From Streptomyces sp. SLBN-31 (GTDB taxonomy: Bacteria > Actinomycetota > Actinomycetes > Streptomycetales > Streptomycetaceae), in NCBI RefSeq assembly GCF_006715395.1, contig NZ_VFNC01000002.1:2046001-2110000 (forward strand): a DNA stretch of 64,000 bases, written 5' to 3'. The notes under the pieces were generated by a model. The model had not been told where the DNA came from. It ran no database searches and worked only from the letters and a program-made list of their open reading frames with translations. A program made the translations under genes and the position numbers. Positions 18,501-27,814 of this stretch are shown here, piece by piece (positions within the stretch are counted from its first letter, which is position 1; each line of letters starts with the position of its first letter).

Positions 18501-18664
18501 CCGGCGTCCTGAAGGCCCTGGCCGCCGACGGCACCGCCCTGCTGGTCGTCGAGCACGACCTCGACCTGGTCGCCGACCTCGCCGACGTCGTGCACGTCAT
18601 GGCCGCGGGCCGTATCGTCGCCGTCGGCCCACCCGACCGCGTCCTGGACGAGGTCGGACCGTGA
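15509..18664 (+). CDS. three-domain ABC transporter fusion: LivH permease, LivM permease, LivG ATPase
   Basis: 1051 residues in one frame. Residues 1-~285 form a LivH-type permease (NFAHGAIAMVCAY, EAA-loop-like region). ~295-595 form a LivM-type permease (GRGGQISLGQAAYAGLGALF, then ALAAMRDHEAGASAAGV). ~600-825 is an Ala/Pro/Thr/Gly-rich linker with internal repeats. ~825-1051 is a LivG-type ATPase with Walker A GPNGAGKST, Walker B VLLLDEPAAGLD and H-loop VVEHD. The ABC signature, normally like LSYGQQRR, reads LPTGTLRR here. In E. coli these are three separate proteins importing Leu/Ile/Val. It overlaps livF by GTGA. An internal start producing a free ATPase is possible but no obvious ribosome site was found. 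Confidence 0.88.
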   Translation: MSSLTYDLTLAGLSVGSAAALTGIGLIVTYRATGVLNFAHGAIAMVCAYALRQCVVEWGWPLWPAAALTLVFLAPAIGVALERLVFRPLAVLGGDPAQTLVASIGVFVLLVGGAALLWGQGARDDAPELVSADPWGQLAVVLVLAAGVGAVIRWTRFGRELRAVVDDRRLAVLGGIDADRVAAAGWAFGSFTAGLTGVLLAPYVRLDPYGLPLLVMEVVAVAVAARMRSLPVAVLVALGVGVAQSQLTRLHPAGWGGPLLQTAGANLFVVALLVAALALPRVGRRDALPRTAGARVPTPPGAWIVAVALFLLPLGFAGSDLHTSVQVPALGVVLLSLVVVTGRGGQISLGQAAYAGLGALFTALLAAGRFPGLPRLPELAALAVSVALVAPLGLLTGWPAISRRGLALALATFAVGVGVSRFVFAQPYATSDLGLGRPAGFDGDRAYYVLELVLLFAALLATRALRRGRTGRALAAMRDHEAGASAAGVRVPSLKLLAFVAGAALAALGGGMLGMGLRAFDPGAYDPVRGLLWFAAVMVLGADSTLGALAAAALLVGLDAGARGGVAAALIGVLAVLIGRFPGGPYEAWRTATQSLRSRRPTELTQAGAAARARLTPSTGLRVPAGATTTPGAGTGRRGTGNVGARVAGGAAARVTGDVAAPAAGDAAAWVTGDAAASAAGDAAAPATEIPAPPPAKHPAPPAADDPTTPAKRGAAAPAAEIPAAPAGEERETPPGEDQATPPAKHPAPPAADDPTTPAKRGAAAPAAEDAAPAAGKGLAPAGEDPAACGSVVEGLVGARGRSAASGAGRPSGVPARAGGRRVGPVVLAVRRLQARYGGFTALDDVGLDAHAGQVTAVIGPNGAGKSTLFHCLAGTLRPAHGQVLLADRDITRLPAHTRTRLGIARTFQQLAVFPSLTVAENVRVGAEQGRVADPGAVDRALRLFGLDGPLGTLPAAALPTGTLRRVELARALAGSPRVLLLDEPAAGLDSAEVAAMAGVLKALAADGTALLVVEHDLDLVADLADVVHVMAAGRIVAVGPPDRVLDEVGP
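17594..17811 (+). repeat. 74-bp exact direct repeat in the linker of the Liv fusion
   Basis: Positions 17594-17667 and 17738-17811 are identical over 74 bp, offset 144 bp (48 codons, in frame). They encode the same peptide (KHPAPPAADDPTTPAKRG and flanks). A related 54-bp repeat encoding VTGDxAAxAAGDAAA occurs at ~17469-17570. Both keep the reading frame. Confidence 0.95.
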
Positions 18665-19353
18665 GCGCCGGCATCTCGCTGCGCCACGCGCGCGTGCGCT
18701 ACGGCCCCCTGGAGGCCCTGCACGGCGTCACCCTCGCCGCCCCCGGCCCCGGCCTCACCGTCCTGCTGGGCCGCAACGGTTCCGGCCGTACGACCGCCCT
18801 GCGCGCGCTGGCCGGAGACGTGCCGCTGTCCGCCGGGGCGGTGGTGTGGGACGGCACCGACGTGACCCGGATGCCGGCGTACGAACGGGCCCGGCGCGGC
18901 CTGTGCCTGGTGCCCGAGCGGCAGGCGGTCTTCGGCTCCCTCACCGTGCGCGAGAACCTCGAACTGGCGGCGCGGGACTTCGCCTTCGCCCTGGAGGCCT
19001 ATCCCCCGCTGGAGAACCTGCTGCCGCGCCGCGCCGGCACCCTCTCCGGCGGCGAGCAGCGCATGCTCGCGCTCTCCCGCGCCCTGCTGGCACGCGCGCG
19101 CGTGGTGCTCGTCGACGAACCCGCGCAGGGCATGTCACCGCAGGTCGCCGCCCGTACGTACGAGCTGCTGGGCGGTCTCGACGCGTGCGTGGTCGTCGCC
19201 GAACAGCGGCTGCCGCCGGCGCTGGAGGGCCGTGACGCCGTCTTCGTGTACGAACTGCGGCGCGGCTCGGTGGTGTTCGGCGGCCAGGCCGGCGAGCCGG
19301 GACGACGGACACCGCGCGGGTCGTCGCGGGCACGGCGGGACTCCCCCGGATGA
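18661..19353 (+). CDS. LivF-type ABC ATPase with altered Walker A
   Basis: 230 residues; GTG start overlapping the previous stop (GTGA). The LivF layout is Walker A at residues 37-45, Q-loop region LVPERQAVFGSLTVRENL, signature LSGGEQRML, Walker B VVLVDEPAQGM and the LivF-typical AEQ in the H-loop place. Walker A reads GRNGSGRTT: the invariant Lys is Arg43 (codon CGT at 18787). Paired with the fused LivG domain, which has a normal Walker A but a degenerate signature, this predicts one competent and one degenerate ATP site. The C-terminal ~30 residues are Arg/Gly/Ser-rich. It ends before a strong hairpin. Confidence 0.88.
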   Translation: MSAGISLRHARVRYGPLEALHGVTLAAPGPGLTVLLGRNGSGRTTALRALAGDVPLSAGAVVWDGTDVTRMPAYERARRGLCLVPERQAVFGSLTVRENLELAARDFAFALEAYPPLENLLPRRAGTLSGGEQRMLALSRALLARARVVLVDEPAQGMSPQVAARTYELLGGLDACVVVAEQRLPPALEGRDAVFVYELRRGSVVFGGQAGEPGRRTPRGSSRARRDSPG

Positions 19354-19356
19354 CGC

Positions 19357-19392
19357 GGGGCCCCGCCCGGTCGGACGACCGTGCGGGGCCCC
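19357..19392. terminator. bidirectional terminator after livF
   Basis: Arms GGGGCCCCGC / GCGGGGCCCC with an additional inner GGTC/GACC stem lie between the convergent livF and Rpf/LysM genes. Confidence 0.8.
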
Positions 19393-19412
19393 AGGGCCTG
19401 ACCGGGAGCGTC

Positions 19413-20573
<1,161 letters not shown>

Positions 20574-21356
20574 GTGCCGCGCATGCTCGATGTCAGCGAC
20601 GAGGTACGCGCCGAGATCGGCGACGAAGAGGCCGATCGGCTGCTCGCCGACGAGAACGCCCCCGGCAGTTACGACTGCACGTCCTGCCGCACCCCGGGCG
20701 ACTCCGAACAGGAGCGCACCAGCACCGTCCTGTTCGTCGGCGACGAGACCGCGGTCCTCGCCTTCGCCCACGCCACCTGCCTGCCCTCGCAGGTCGTCCA
20801 GGTCACCGAGGACCAGCTCCAGGGCGCCGTGAGGTCCATCTCCGGCGACACGGTCGACCTGGACCCCGGCAAGGTCGCCCCCGAGCAGGCTGTGCTCGGC
20901 GTGACCAGCGGACTCGTGCTGATCGCCGGGGAGTTGCACCCGGCGCTGGTGGTCGAGCCGACGGGGCCGATCGTCCGTCCGGGCGCGACCGGGCTCGGTG
21001 ACGACTTCCTGCCGCTGCTGATCGAGCAGGGGTTCATGCCGCTGACGCAGATCACCGAGGTACCTCCGGTGCTGCACGGCTGGTCGGTGCTGCTCGCCGT
21101 GGGCCAGCTGCACGCCGTGCTCCAGCCGAACGCCAACGGCGGCCAGCCGGTGGCCTGGTGGCAGGCGCACCAGCCGCTGCAGGTCACCGAGAGCTGGCGG
21201 GCCGCCGCCAACAAGCACCAGCAGGTGCTGATGTTCGCCGCGCCGGTGGGCTCGATCGGACGGCAGCCGCGCGAGGACCTGCTGCGGGACGCGCTGGACA
21301 AGGCGGCGGCGAACGGGAAGCTGGTCGCCGCGGCCATGCCGCTCGCGGGCACCTGA
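20574..21356 (+). CDS. conserved Streptomyces hypothetical protein
   Basis: 260 residues from GTG 20574, placed 9-10 nt after AGGGGAG. No signal peptide or membrane segment. The N-terminal third is acidic (SDEVRAEIGDEEADRLLADEN) followed by YDCTSCRTPGD, whose CxxC may bind metal. The remainder is an alpha/beta region (VLFVGDETAVLAFAHATCLPSQVV, then GWSVLLAVGQLHAVLQPNANGG). I do not recognise the family. Convergent to der via the following small gene. Confidence 0.75.
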   Translation: MPRMLDVSDEVRAEIGDEEADRLLADENAPGSYDCTSCRTPGDSEQERTSTVLFVGDETAVLAFAHATCLPSQVVQVTEDQLQGAVRSISGDTVDLDPGKVAPEQAVLGVTSGLVLIAGELHPALVVEPTGPIVRPGATGLGDDFLPLLIEQGFMPLTQITEVPPVLHGWSVLLAVGQLHAVLQPNANGGQPVAWWQAHQPLQVTESWRAAANKHQQVLMFAAPVGSIGRQPREDLLRDALDKAAANGKLVAAAMPLAGT

Positions 21357-21411
21357 GCGCGCCCGCCCGGGGAGGCCGCATCCCAAGTGGCCCGAGGTCG
21401 TTTGGACATAC

Positions 21412-21804
21412 GTGCACACCTACGAAGTTCCTCGCCGCTCGTCCTACCAGCCGCTCCCGTCCTCGCGGTCGTCGGCTCCGGACTTCCCGGGCGGCCCCTC
21501 GGCCACGCCGATCTACGACGCGCTCTACGCGGAGTACGTCAAGTCCTTCCGCACACTGCCGGGTGACCGCAGCGGCGAGGAGGAGCTGGGCTTCACCGCC
21601 TTCGGGAACATCCCGGACGGCGCCGAGGCGTACACCGCGCACCGCCCGGGGTCGTTCAGCAGCTCGTACGGTGCGTACAGCGCGGGGGCCCTCAGTGCCC
21701 GGCAGCAGTCGGAGTGGCAGCGGGTCGGGCACATCGGCCAGCAGGGCACGGGGATGCACCATGTGCCGGCGGCCCTGCCACCGGGCCGGCCGAGAAGCAG
21801 CTGA
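21412..21804 (+). CDS. small Streptomyces-specific hypothetical protein
   Basis: 130 residues from GTG 21412. Rich in Ser, Pro, Tyr and Arg, with no hydrophobic segment. The central stretch ATPIYDALYAEYVKSFRTLPGDR looks helical and is the only part likely to be folded; both ends look disordered. It begins 55 bp after the preceding gene in the same direction and is followed by a strong terminator. No function can be assigned. Confidence 0.65.
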   Translation: MHTYEVPRRSSYQPLPSSRSSAPDFPGGPSATPIYDALYAEYVKSFRTLPGDRSGEEELGFTAFGNIPDGAEAYTAHRPGSFSSSYGAYSAGALSARQQSEWQRVGHIGQQGTGMHHVPAALPPGRPRSS

Positions 21805-21810
21805 GGAACA

Positions 21811-21847
21811 CGGAAAGGGCGGCCCAGGTCGGGGGCCGCCCTTTCCG
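21811..21847. terminator. bidirectional terminator before der
   Basis: 15-bp perfect arms CGGAAAGGGCGGCCC / GGGCCGCCCTTTCCG with a 7-nt loop between convergent genes. Confidence 0.9.
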
Positions 21848-21861
21848 CTTGCCGGTCGGCG

Positions 21862-23343
21862 CTACTTCTTCTTGTTGCCGCGCTTCTCGCGCACCCGCAC
21901 CGAGATGTGGATCGGCGTTCCCTCGAAGCCGAACTCCTCGCGCAGCCGGCGCTCGATGAAGCGCCGGTAGCCCGCCTCGATGAAGCCGGAGGCGAAGAGC
22001 ACGAAGCGCGGGGGCTTGGTGCCGGCCTGCGTGCCGAAGAGGATGCGGGGCTGCTTGCCGCCGCGGATCGGGTGCGGGTGGGCGGCGACCAGCTCGCCGA
22101 GGAAGGCGTTGAGCCGGCCCGTCGGCACCCGGGTCTCCCAGCCCGCCAGGGCGGTCTCGATCGCCGGGACCAGCTTCTCCATGTGCCGCCCGGTGTGCGC
22201 CGAGACGTTCACCCGCGGCGCCCACGCGACCTGGCCGAACTCGGTCTCGATCTCCCGCTCCAGGTAGTAGCGGCGCTCCTCGTCGAGGGTGTCCCACTTG
22301 TTGTAGGCGATGACGATCGCGCGGCCGGCCTCCACGGCCATGGTCACGATCCGCTGGTCCTGCACCGAGATGGACTCGGAGGCGTCGATCAGGATGACCG
22401 CCACCTCGGCCTTCTCGACGGCGGCCGCGGTGCGCAGCGAGGCGTAGTAGTCGGCGCCCTGCTGGAGGTGGACGCGCTTGCGGATGCCCGCCGTGTCGAC
22501 GAACTTCCAGGTGACGCCGCCGAGTTCGATGAGCTCGTCGACCGGGTCGCGGGTGGTGCCCGCGATCTCGTTGACGACGACGCGCTCCTCGCCCGCCACC
22601 TTGTTCAGCAGGGAGGACTTGCCGACGTTCGGGCGGCCGATGAGCGCGATGCGGCGCGGTCCGCCGATCCCCGTGCCGCCGAAGGTCTGCTCGGGCGCCT
22701 CCGGCAGCGCCTCCAGGACGGCGTCCAGCATGTCGCCGGTGCCGCGGCCGTGCAGGGCCGAGACCGGATGCGGCTCGCCGAGGCCGAGGGACCACAGATA
22801 CGCGGCGTCCGCCTCGCCGCTGGGCCCGTCCACCTTGTTGGCGCACAGCACCACGGGCTTGCCGGCCTTGCGCAGCAGTCGTACGACCGCCTCGTCGGTG
22901 TCGGTCGCGCCCACCTTGGCGTCGACGACGAAGACGACGGCGTCGGCGGCCTCGATGGCGTACTCGGCCTGGGCGGCGACGGAGGCGTCGATGCCGAGGA
23001 CGTCCTGCTCCCAGCCGCCGGTGTCGACGACCTTGAAGCGGCGGCCAGCCCACTCGGCCTCGTAGGTCACGCGGTCGCGGGTGACGCCCGGCTTGTCCTC
23101 GACGACGGCCTCGCGGCGGCCGATGATGCGGTTGACCAGGGTCGACTTGCCGACGTTCGGCCGGCCGACGACGGCGAGCACCGGCAGCGGGCCGTGTCCG
23201 GCCGCCTCGATGGCCCCCTCGACGTCCTCGAGGTCGAAGCCCTCTTCCGCGGCGAGCTCCATGAACTCCGCGTACTCGGCGTCGCCAAGCTCTCCGTGGT
23301 CGTGCTCTTCGGCAGAGCCCTCGGAGTGGATGTGGTCGTTCAT
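21862..23343 (-). CDS. der: ribosome-assembly GTPase Der (EngA)
   Basis: 493 residues. Two tandem GTPase domains each carry GRPNVGKS (first at residues 60-67), followed by a KH-like C-terminal domain ending in basic REKRGNKKK. Der is an essential GTPase that acts on the 50S subunit during ribosome maturation. A ~50-residue acidic N-terminal extension ([18 protein letters not shown]) is typical of actinobacterial forms. ATG at 23343 follows GAGGTACGG. It is the last gene of a leftward run with plsC-type, cmk, tyrA and aroH genes, with a 77-bp gap to the preceding one. Confidence 0.97.
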   Translation of the reverse strand: MNDHIHSEGSAEEHDHGELGDAEYAEFMELAAEEGFDLEDVEGAIEAAGHGPLPVLAVVGRPNVGKSTLVNRIIGRREAVVEDKPGVTRDRVTYEAEWAGRRFKVVDTGGWEQDVLGIDASVAAQAEYAIEAADAVVFVVDAKVGATDTDEAVVRLLRKAGKPVVLCANKVDGPSGEADAAYLWSLGLGEPHPVSALHGRGTGDMLDAVLEALPEAPEQTFGGTGIGGPRRIALIGRPNVGKSSLLNKVAGEERVVVNEIAGTTRDPVDELIELGGVTWKFVDTAGIRKRVHLQQGADYYASLRTAAAVEKAEVAVILIDASESISVQDQRIVTMAVEAGRAIVIAYNKWDTLDEERRYYLEREIETEFGQVAWAPRVNVSAHTGRHMEKLVPAIETALAGWETRVPTGRLNAFLGELVAAHPHPIRGGKQPRILFGTQAGTKPPRFVLFASGFIEAGYRRFIERRLREEFGFEGTPIHISVRVREKRGNKKK

Positions 23344-23420
23344 GAAGTCCGTACCTCGTTCATCGTGGTGATCGGTGGATCGCCCGGTGTGAGCGGTTTT
23401 GATCCACTACTCAGTGTCGC

Positions 23421-24074
23421 CTAGCGGCCGGTCAGCCGCCTGGCGTTTTCCAGGTGCGCGGTGAGCTGCTTCTGGATGCGTTCGGTCGCCTCGTCGAGCG
23501 CCTTGCGGGTGCGGCGTCCGGAGCCGTCGCCCGCCTCGAAGGGGTCGCCGAAGACGACATCGATGCGGCTGCGCAGCGGAGGCAGCCCCTTTATCAACCG
23601 TCCGCCGCGGCCGGAACTTCCCAGCACCGCGACCGGCACCACCGGGGCGCCGCTGCGGACGGCGAAGTAGGCGAGCCCGGCACGCAGGGAGGCGAAGTCG
23701 CCCTCGCCCCGGGTGCCCTCGGGGAAGATGCCGAGGACCCCGCCGGCCGACAGCACGTCCAGCGCCTGCGTGATCGCTCCACGGTCGGCGACCGAGCGGT
23801 CCACCTTCAGCTGACCGATGCCCAGCAGGAAGGGGTCGAGCGGGCCGATGAACGCCTCCTTCTTGATCAGGAAGTGCGTCGGCCGGGGCGCCACACCCAT
23901 GACCATCGGGCCGTCGATGTTGTGCGAGTGGTTCACGGCGAGGATCGCCGGGCCGGTGGCGGGCACCTTCCAGGCGCCCAGCACGCGCGGCCTCCACAGC
24001 CCGTACATCAGGCCGACGCCGATCCGCCGCCCGACCTCGGCGCCGCGCTCGGAGGCGACGGGGACGGCGGTCAC
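23421..24074 (-). CDS. 1-acyl-glycerol-3-phosphate acyltransferase (PlsC family)
   Basis: 217 residues. LPLAT/PlsC motifs are present: NHSHNID (HX4D catalytic motif), IGQLKVDRS, FPEGTRG (acceptor binding) and APVVPVAVLGS. These enzymes acylate lysophosphatidic acid to phosphatidic acid at the membrane; many actinobacteria carry several paralogs, so the exact substrate is uncertain. GTG at 24074 overlaps the cmk stop by GTGA, so it is translationally coupled to cmk, a pairing common in actinobacteria. Confidence 0.93.
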   Translation of the reverse strand: MTAVPVASERGAEVGRRIGVGLMYGLWRPRVLGAWKVPATGPAILAVNHSHNIDGPMVMGVAPRPTHFLIKKEAFIGPLDPFLLGIGQLKVDRSVADRGAITQALDVLSAGGVLGIFPEGTRGEGDFASLRAGLAYFAVRSGAPVVPVAVLGSSGRGGRLIKGLPPLRSRIDVVFGDPFEAGDGSGRRTRKALDEATERIQKQLTAHLENARRLTGR

Positions 24075-24757
24075 TTTCCGGCCCGCTTCTCCTCGACGAG
24101 GGTGACGACGCACTCGATGACCTGCTGGAGGGTGAGCTCGGTGGTGTCGACCTCGACCGCGTCGTCCGCCTTGGCGAGCGGCGAGGTCTTGCGGGAGGAG
24201 TCGGCCGCGTCCCGCTTGATCAGGGCCTCGCGGGTGGCGTGCACGTCGGCGCCCTTGAGCTCGCCGCTGCGGCGGGCCGCGCGGGCCTCCGGGGAGGCGG
24301 TGAGGAAGATCTTCAGGTCGGCGTCCGGCAGCACGGTCGTACCGATGTCCCGGCCCTCGACGACGATGCCGTACTCGGCGGCGGCGGCCACCGAGCGCTG
24401 CAGCTCGGTGATCCGGGCGCGCACCTCGGGCACCGCGCTGACCGCGCTGACCTGGGAGGTGATCTCCTGGGTGCGGATCGGGGCGGCCACATCGGTGCCG
24501 TCGACGGTGATCGTGGGGTGGGCCGGGTCGGTGCCGGAGACGATCTCCGGCTTGCCCGCCACGGCGGCGATCGCGGAGGGGTCTTCGATGTCGATCCCGT
24601 TGGTGACCATCCACCAGGTGATCGCCCGGTACTGGGCGCCGGTGTCCAGGTAGCTCAGGCCGAGCTGGGCGGCGACGGCCTTCGACGTGCTCGACTTGCC
24701 CGTGCCGGAGGGACCGTCGATGGCGACGATCACGGGCTTGGCGGCGCCGTTTTCCAC
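24071..24757 (-). CDS. cmk: cytidylate kinase
   Basis: 228 residues. P-loop DGPSGTGKSS, the CMP-binding region LDTGAQYRA (Gln where many family members have Met), EGRDIGTTVLPDADLKIFLTA and the lid ARRSGELKG are all visible. It phosphorylates CMP/dCMP to the diphosphate with ATP in the cytoplasm, feeding CTP and dCTP pools; pyrG is ~18 kb away. GTG at 24757 was chosen because the P-loop starts ~15 residues later; an AAGG element lies upstream. 110 bp separate it from tyrA. Confidence 0.95.
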   Translation of the reverse strand: MENGAAKPVIVAIDGPSGTGKSSTSKAVAAQLGLSYLDTGAQYRAITWWMVTNGIDIEDPSAIAAVAGKPEIVSGTDPAHPTITVDGTDVAAPIRTQEITSQVSAVSAVPEVRARITELQRSVAAAAEYGIVVEGRDIGTTVLPDADLKIFLTASPEARAARRSGELKGADVHATREALIKRDAADSSRKTSPLAKADDAVEVDTTELTLQQVIECVVTLVEEKRAGK

Positions 24758-24867
24758 AGGGGGACACCTTCCTGGTGCGTGTGGCGGGTGGTGTTCGGAC
24801 GCGAGGGCGCCCCGCACAAGGTTACCGGCCTCCCGGGTCCCCTCTTACAGGCGGATCATCGGGAAGA

Positions 24868-25953
24868 TCACTGCCGGATGGCCCAGCCGCGCTCCCGCAG
24901 CGCGGCCGTCAGCACGGGTGCCGCCTGCGGCTCCACCATCAGCTGCACCAGACCGGCCTGCTGCCCGGTCGCGTGCTCGATGCGTACGTCCTCGATGTTG
25001 ACGCCGGCCCGTCCGGCGTCGGCGAAGATGCGGGCCAGCTGGCCCGGCTGGTCGTCGATGAGGACCGCCACGACCTCGTACGCGCGCGGGGCCGAGCCGT
25101 GCTTGCCCGGGACCCGGACCTGTCCGGCGTTCCCGCGCCGCAGGATGTCCTCGATGCCGGACGTGCCCTCGTGCCGCTTGTCCTCGTCCGAGGACTGCAG
25201 GGCACGCAGCGCCCGCACCGTCTCGTCGAGGTCCGTGGCGACGTCCGAGAGGAGGTCGGCGACCGGCCCGGGGTTCGCGGAGAGGATGTCGATCCACATG
25301 CCGGGCTCGGAGGCGGCGATCCGGGTCACGTCCCGGATGCCCTGCCCGCACAGCCGTACGGCGGCCTCCTCCGCGTTCTGCAGGCGCGCGGCGACCATGC
25401 TCGAGACGAGGTGGGGCATGTGGGAGACGAGCGCCACGGCACGGTCGTGGGCGTCGGCGTCCATGACCACCGGCACGGCGCGGCAGTGCGAGACGAGTTC
25501 CAGGGCGAGGTTGAGCACCTCGGTGTCGGTGTCCCGGGTGGGCGTGAGCACCCAGGGGCGGCCCTCGAAGAGGTCGCCGGTGGCGGCGAGCGGGCCGGAC
25601 TTCTCACGGCCGGACATGGGGTGCGTGCCGATGTAGGAGGCCAGGTCCAGGCCCAGCGCCTCCAGTTCCCGGCGCGGGCCGCCCTTGACGCTGGCCACGT
25701 CGATGTAGCCGCGGGCCACGCCCCGGCGCATGGCGTCGGCCAGCACCGTCGCCACGTGCGCCGGAGGGGCGGCGACGATCGCGAGGTCGACCGGCCCGTC
25801 GGGTGCCTCGTCGGTGCCGGCGCCGAGCGCGGCGGCCGTGCGGGCCTGCTCGGGGTCGTGGTCGGCGAGGTGGACGACGACGCCCCGCTGGGACAGGGCG
25901 AGCGCGGCGGACGTGCCGATGAGGCCGGTGCCGATGACGAGTGCGGTTCTCAC
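24868..25953 (-). CDS. tyrA: prephenate dehydrogenase
   Basis: 361 residues. An N-terminal NAD(P) Rossmann fold (ALVIGTGLIGTSAALAL) is followed by a dehydrogenase core with THPMSGREKSG and HDRAVALVSHMPHLVSS. A C-terminal ACT domain (~290-361: YEVVAVLIDDQPGQLARIFADAG ... NIEDVRIEHATG) probably senses tyrosine. It converts prephenate to 4-hydroxyphenylpyruvate in tyrosine synthesis. GTG at 25953 overlaps the aroH stop (GTGA), so the two enzymes acting before and after prephenate are coupled. Confidence 0.96.
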   Translation of the reverse strand: MRTALVIGTGLIGTSAALALSQRGVVVHLADHDPEQARTAAALGAGTDEAPDGPVDLAIVAAPPAHVATVLADAMRRGVARGYIDVASVKGGPRRELEALGLDLASYIGTHPMSGREKSGPLAATGDLFEGRPWVLTPTRDTDTEVLNLALELVSHCRAVPVVMDADAHDRAVALVSHMPHLVSSMVAARLQNAEEAAVRLCGQGIRDVTRIAASEPGMWIDILSANPGPVADLLSDVATDLDETVRALRALQSSDEDKRHEGTSGIEDILRRGNAGQVRVPGKHGSAPRAYEVVAVLIDDQPGQLARIFADAGRAGVNIEDVRIEHATGQQAGLVQLMVEPQAAPVLTAALRERGWAIRQ

Positions 25954-26318
25954 TGGGCGATGTCCTTGCGCAGGGCGGCCGCGGCACCGAGGTAGACGTG
26001 GTTGATCTCGGCCCGGGGCTTGTCGGTCTCGATGTGCGCGAGGACGCGGACGACCCGGGGCATGGCGCCCTGGATGTCCAGTTCCTGGGCGCACAGCAGC
26101 GGTACGTCGCCGAGGCCGAGGCCGAGCTTGCGGGCCGCCGCCGCGGGGAAGTCGCTGTGCAGGTCGGGCGTGGCCGTGAACCAGATGCTGATCAGGTCGT
26201 CGGCGGTCAGGCCGTTCCGTTCCAGGACGGCGGTGAGCAGGGCGCCGACCTGCTCGTCCATGTGTCCGGCCTCGTCCCGTTCCAGTTGGACGGCTCCCCG
26301 GACCGCTCGTACCGCCAC
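25950..26318 (-). CDS. aroH: monofunctional chorismate mutase, AroH class
   Basis: 122 residues, the usual length of the trimeric AroH fold (as in B. subtilis), not the helical AroQ type. Active-site-type residues are visible in VRAVRGAVQLERDE, ATPDLHSDFPAAAARKLG, MPRVVRVLAH and NHVYLGAAAALR. It converts chorismate to prephenate, the substrate of the coupled TyrA. GTG at 26318 follows AAGGAG. It is the first gene of the tyr/cmk/plsC run. Confidence 0.95.
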   Translation of the reverse strand: MAVRAVRGAVQLERDEAGHMDEQVGALLTAVLERNGLTADDLISIWFTATPDLHSDFPAAAARKLGLGLGDVPLLCAQELDIQGAMPRVVRVLAHIETDKPRAEINHVYLGAAAALRKDIAQ

Positions 26319-26544
26319 GGCGCTGCTCCTTGCTCAGGTATCGGTTCTACGACCGTCAAGCCTAGTCAGCCTCCGCCGTGGTGGCCGTCGCCGCCCGCCC
26401 GCTGAGACGGTCCGGCGATCCACGGCGATGTCACCCGATTGTCTCTGTTCTGCCACTTCGGGGGTGAACACCCCGTGCGCCTCTTTACGCCGCACCCGCC
26501 GGTCCGCTCTGATGACAGGAAACCCGCCTCGGGGGAGGCCCGTC

Positions 26545-27195
26545 ATGAAGCGTCCTGGACCACTGCTGACCTTGCTCGCGGGGCTGCTGCTCGCTGTCTT
26601 CGTCCTCACGCTCGACTCGACGACGGGCACGAAGAGCGCCTCGTCCGACTATGAGAAACCGTCGGCCGCGAAGCCGTCGTCGTCCCCGGCCGCCACGAGC
26701 CCGTCACCGACCCCGAAGCGGTCCGCAGCGCCGGCCGGCGTCTACACGGGCCGTACCGACGACGACTCCTCCGCCGTCGCCGTCTCGCTGCGCGGCGGCA
26801 AGGCGATCGCGTACTTCTGCGACGGCCACAACATCGAGTCGTGGCTCAAGGGCGAGGTACGAGGTGAAGGCGGCATGCGGCTGACCGGCGAGCACGGCGC
26901 CCGGCTGAACGGCACCCTCAAGGGCGGCGGGAAGCTGACCGGCACGGCCGACGTCGGCGGCGGGCACTACACCTTCACCCTCGCCAGGGCGAAGAAGCCG
27001 TCGGGGCTGTACCGGGCGAACAGCCAGGTGGCCGGCGCCAGGATCGTCGGCGGCTGGATCGTCCTGCCGAGCGGCCGGCAGGTCGGTCTGGTCACCCGCG
27101 ACGGGAAGCCCTCGGCCGCCCCCGCCATCGACCCGCGGACCGGTGCGGTGACGGTGGACGGACAGCAGCTCACGGCCCGTCCCGTAACGCCCTGA
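26545..27195 (+). CDS. secreted or membrane-anchored protein of unknown function
   Basis: 216 residues; ATG at 26545 after GGGGGAGG. An N-terminal hydrophobic helix (LLTLLAGLLLAVFVLTL) without lipobox acts as signal anchor, followed by a Ser/Pro/Lys-rich linker (~30-65). The globular part begins AGVYTGRTDDDSSAVAVSLRGGKAIAYFCDGHNIESWL and is a beta-rich barrel-like repeat (GARLNGTLKGGGKLTGTADVGGGHYTFTL). I do not recognise a named family. It lies 34 bp before the DUF6529/Rieske pair and is probably in the same operon. Confidence 0.75.
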   Translation: MKRPGPLLTLLAGLLLAVFVLTLDSTTGTKSASSDYEKPSAAKPSSSPAATSPSPTPKRSAAPAGVYTGRTDDDSSAVAVSLRGGKAIAYFCDGHNIESWLKGEVRGEGGMRLTGEHGARLNGTLKGGGKLTGTADVGGGHYTFTLARAKKPSGLYRANSQVAGARIVGGWIVLPSGRQVGLVTRDGKPSAAPAIDPRTGAVTVDGQQLTARPVTP

Positions 27196-27229
27196 TCCTT
27201 CGCACGCCCCTCCTGCCCAGGGAGCCGAC

Positions 27230-27814
27230 ATGACCGTCGACCCGAACGCCGCCACCCAGAGCTTCCCGCCCCCGGAGCCGGCCCGCCGCGCCCCGGGCCC
27301 GGCCCGCTATCTCGTCCCGGCCCTGGTCGCGGCCGCGGTGGCGGTCGCCCTCGGGGTGTACGGCAGGACCCACGACCCGAGCGGCATCGCCTTCAACCTG
27401 GCCGGGTTCAGCAGCACGGGCGCGGTGAAGTCCTGGCTGGCCTCGACCGCGTTCTTCTTCGCGCTCGTCCAGCTGGTCAGCGCCCTCATGGTGTACGGGA
27501 AGCTGCCCGGCCCGCGCTGGTCGGCGGCGCTGCACCGCTGGTCGGGGCGGATCGCGTTCCTGGTGGCCGTCCCGGTCGCCGTGCACTGCCTCTACGCGCT
27601 GGGCTACCAGACGTACTCGACACGCGTGATGTGGCACTCCGCCCTGGGTTGCTTCTTCTTCGGTGCCTTCAGTGCCAAGATGCTGCTGCTCCGTTCGGAG
27701 CGGCTGCCCGCCCCGCTCCTGCCGCTCGTCGGCGGCCTGGTCTTCACCGCCCTCACCCTCATCTGGCTGACGTCCGCCTTCTGGTTCTTCCGCACGTTCG
27801 GAGTGACGACATGA
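27230..27814 (+). CDS. DUF6529-like four-helix membrane protein, putative haem-binding partner of the Rieske protein
   Basis: 194 residues. A Pro-rich N-terminal tail is followed by four hydrophobic segments. The second to third segments contain ALHRWSGRIAFLVAVPVAVHC and TRVMWHSALGCFFF: histidines placed in helices much like cytochrome b561/ferric-reductase-type haem ligands. ATGA overlap with the following Rieske gene shows coupling. Role inferred: membrane electron transfer to or from the Rieske lipoprotein. The family name is from memory. Confidence 0.75.
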   Translation: MTVDPNAATQSFPPPEPARRAPGPARYLVPALVAAAVAVALGVYGRTHDPSGIAFNLAGFSSTGAVKSWLASTAFFFALVQLVSALMVYGKLPGPRWSAALHRWSGRIAFLVAVPVAVHCLYALGYQTYSTRVMWHSALGCFFFGAFSAKMLLLRSERLPAPLLPLVGGLVFTALTLIWLTSAFWFFRTFGVTT

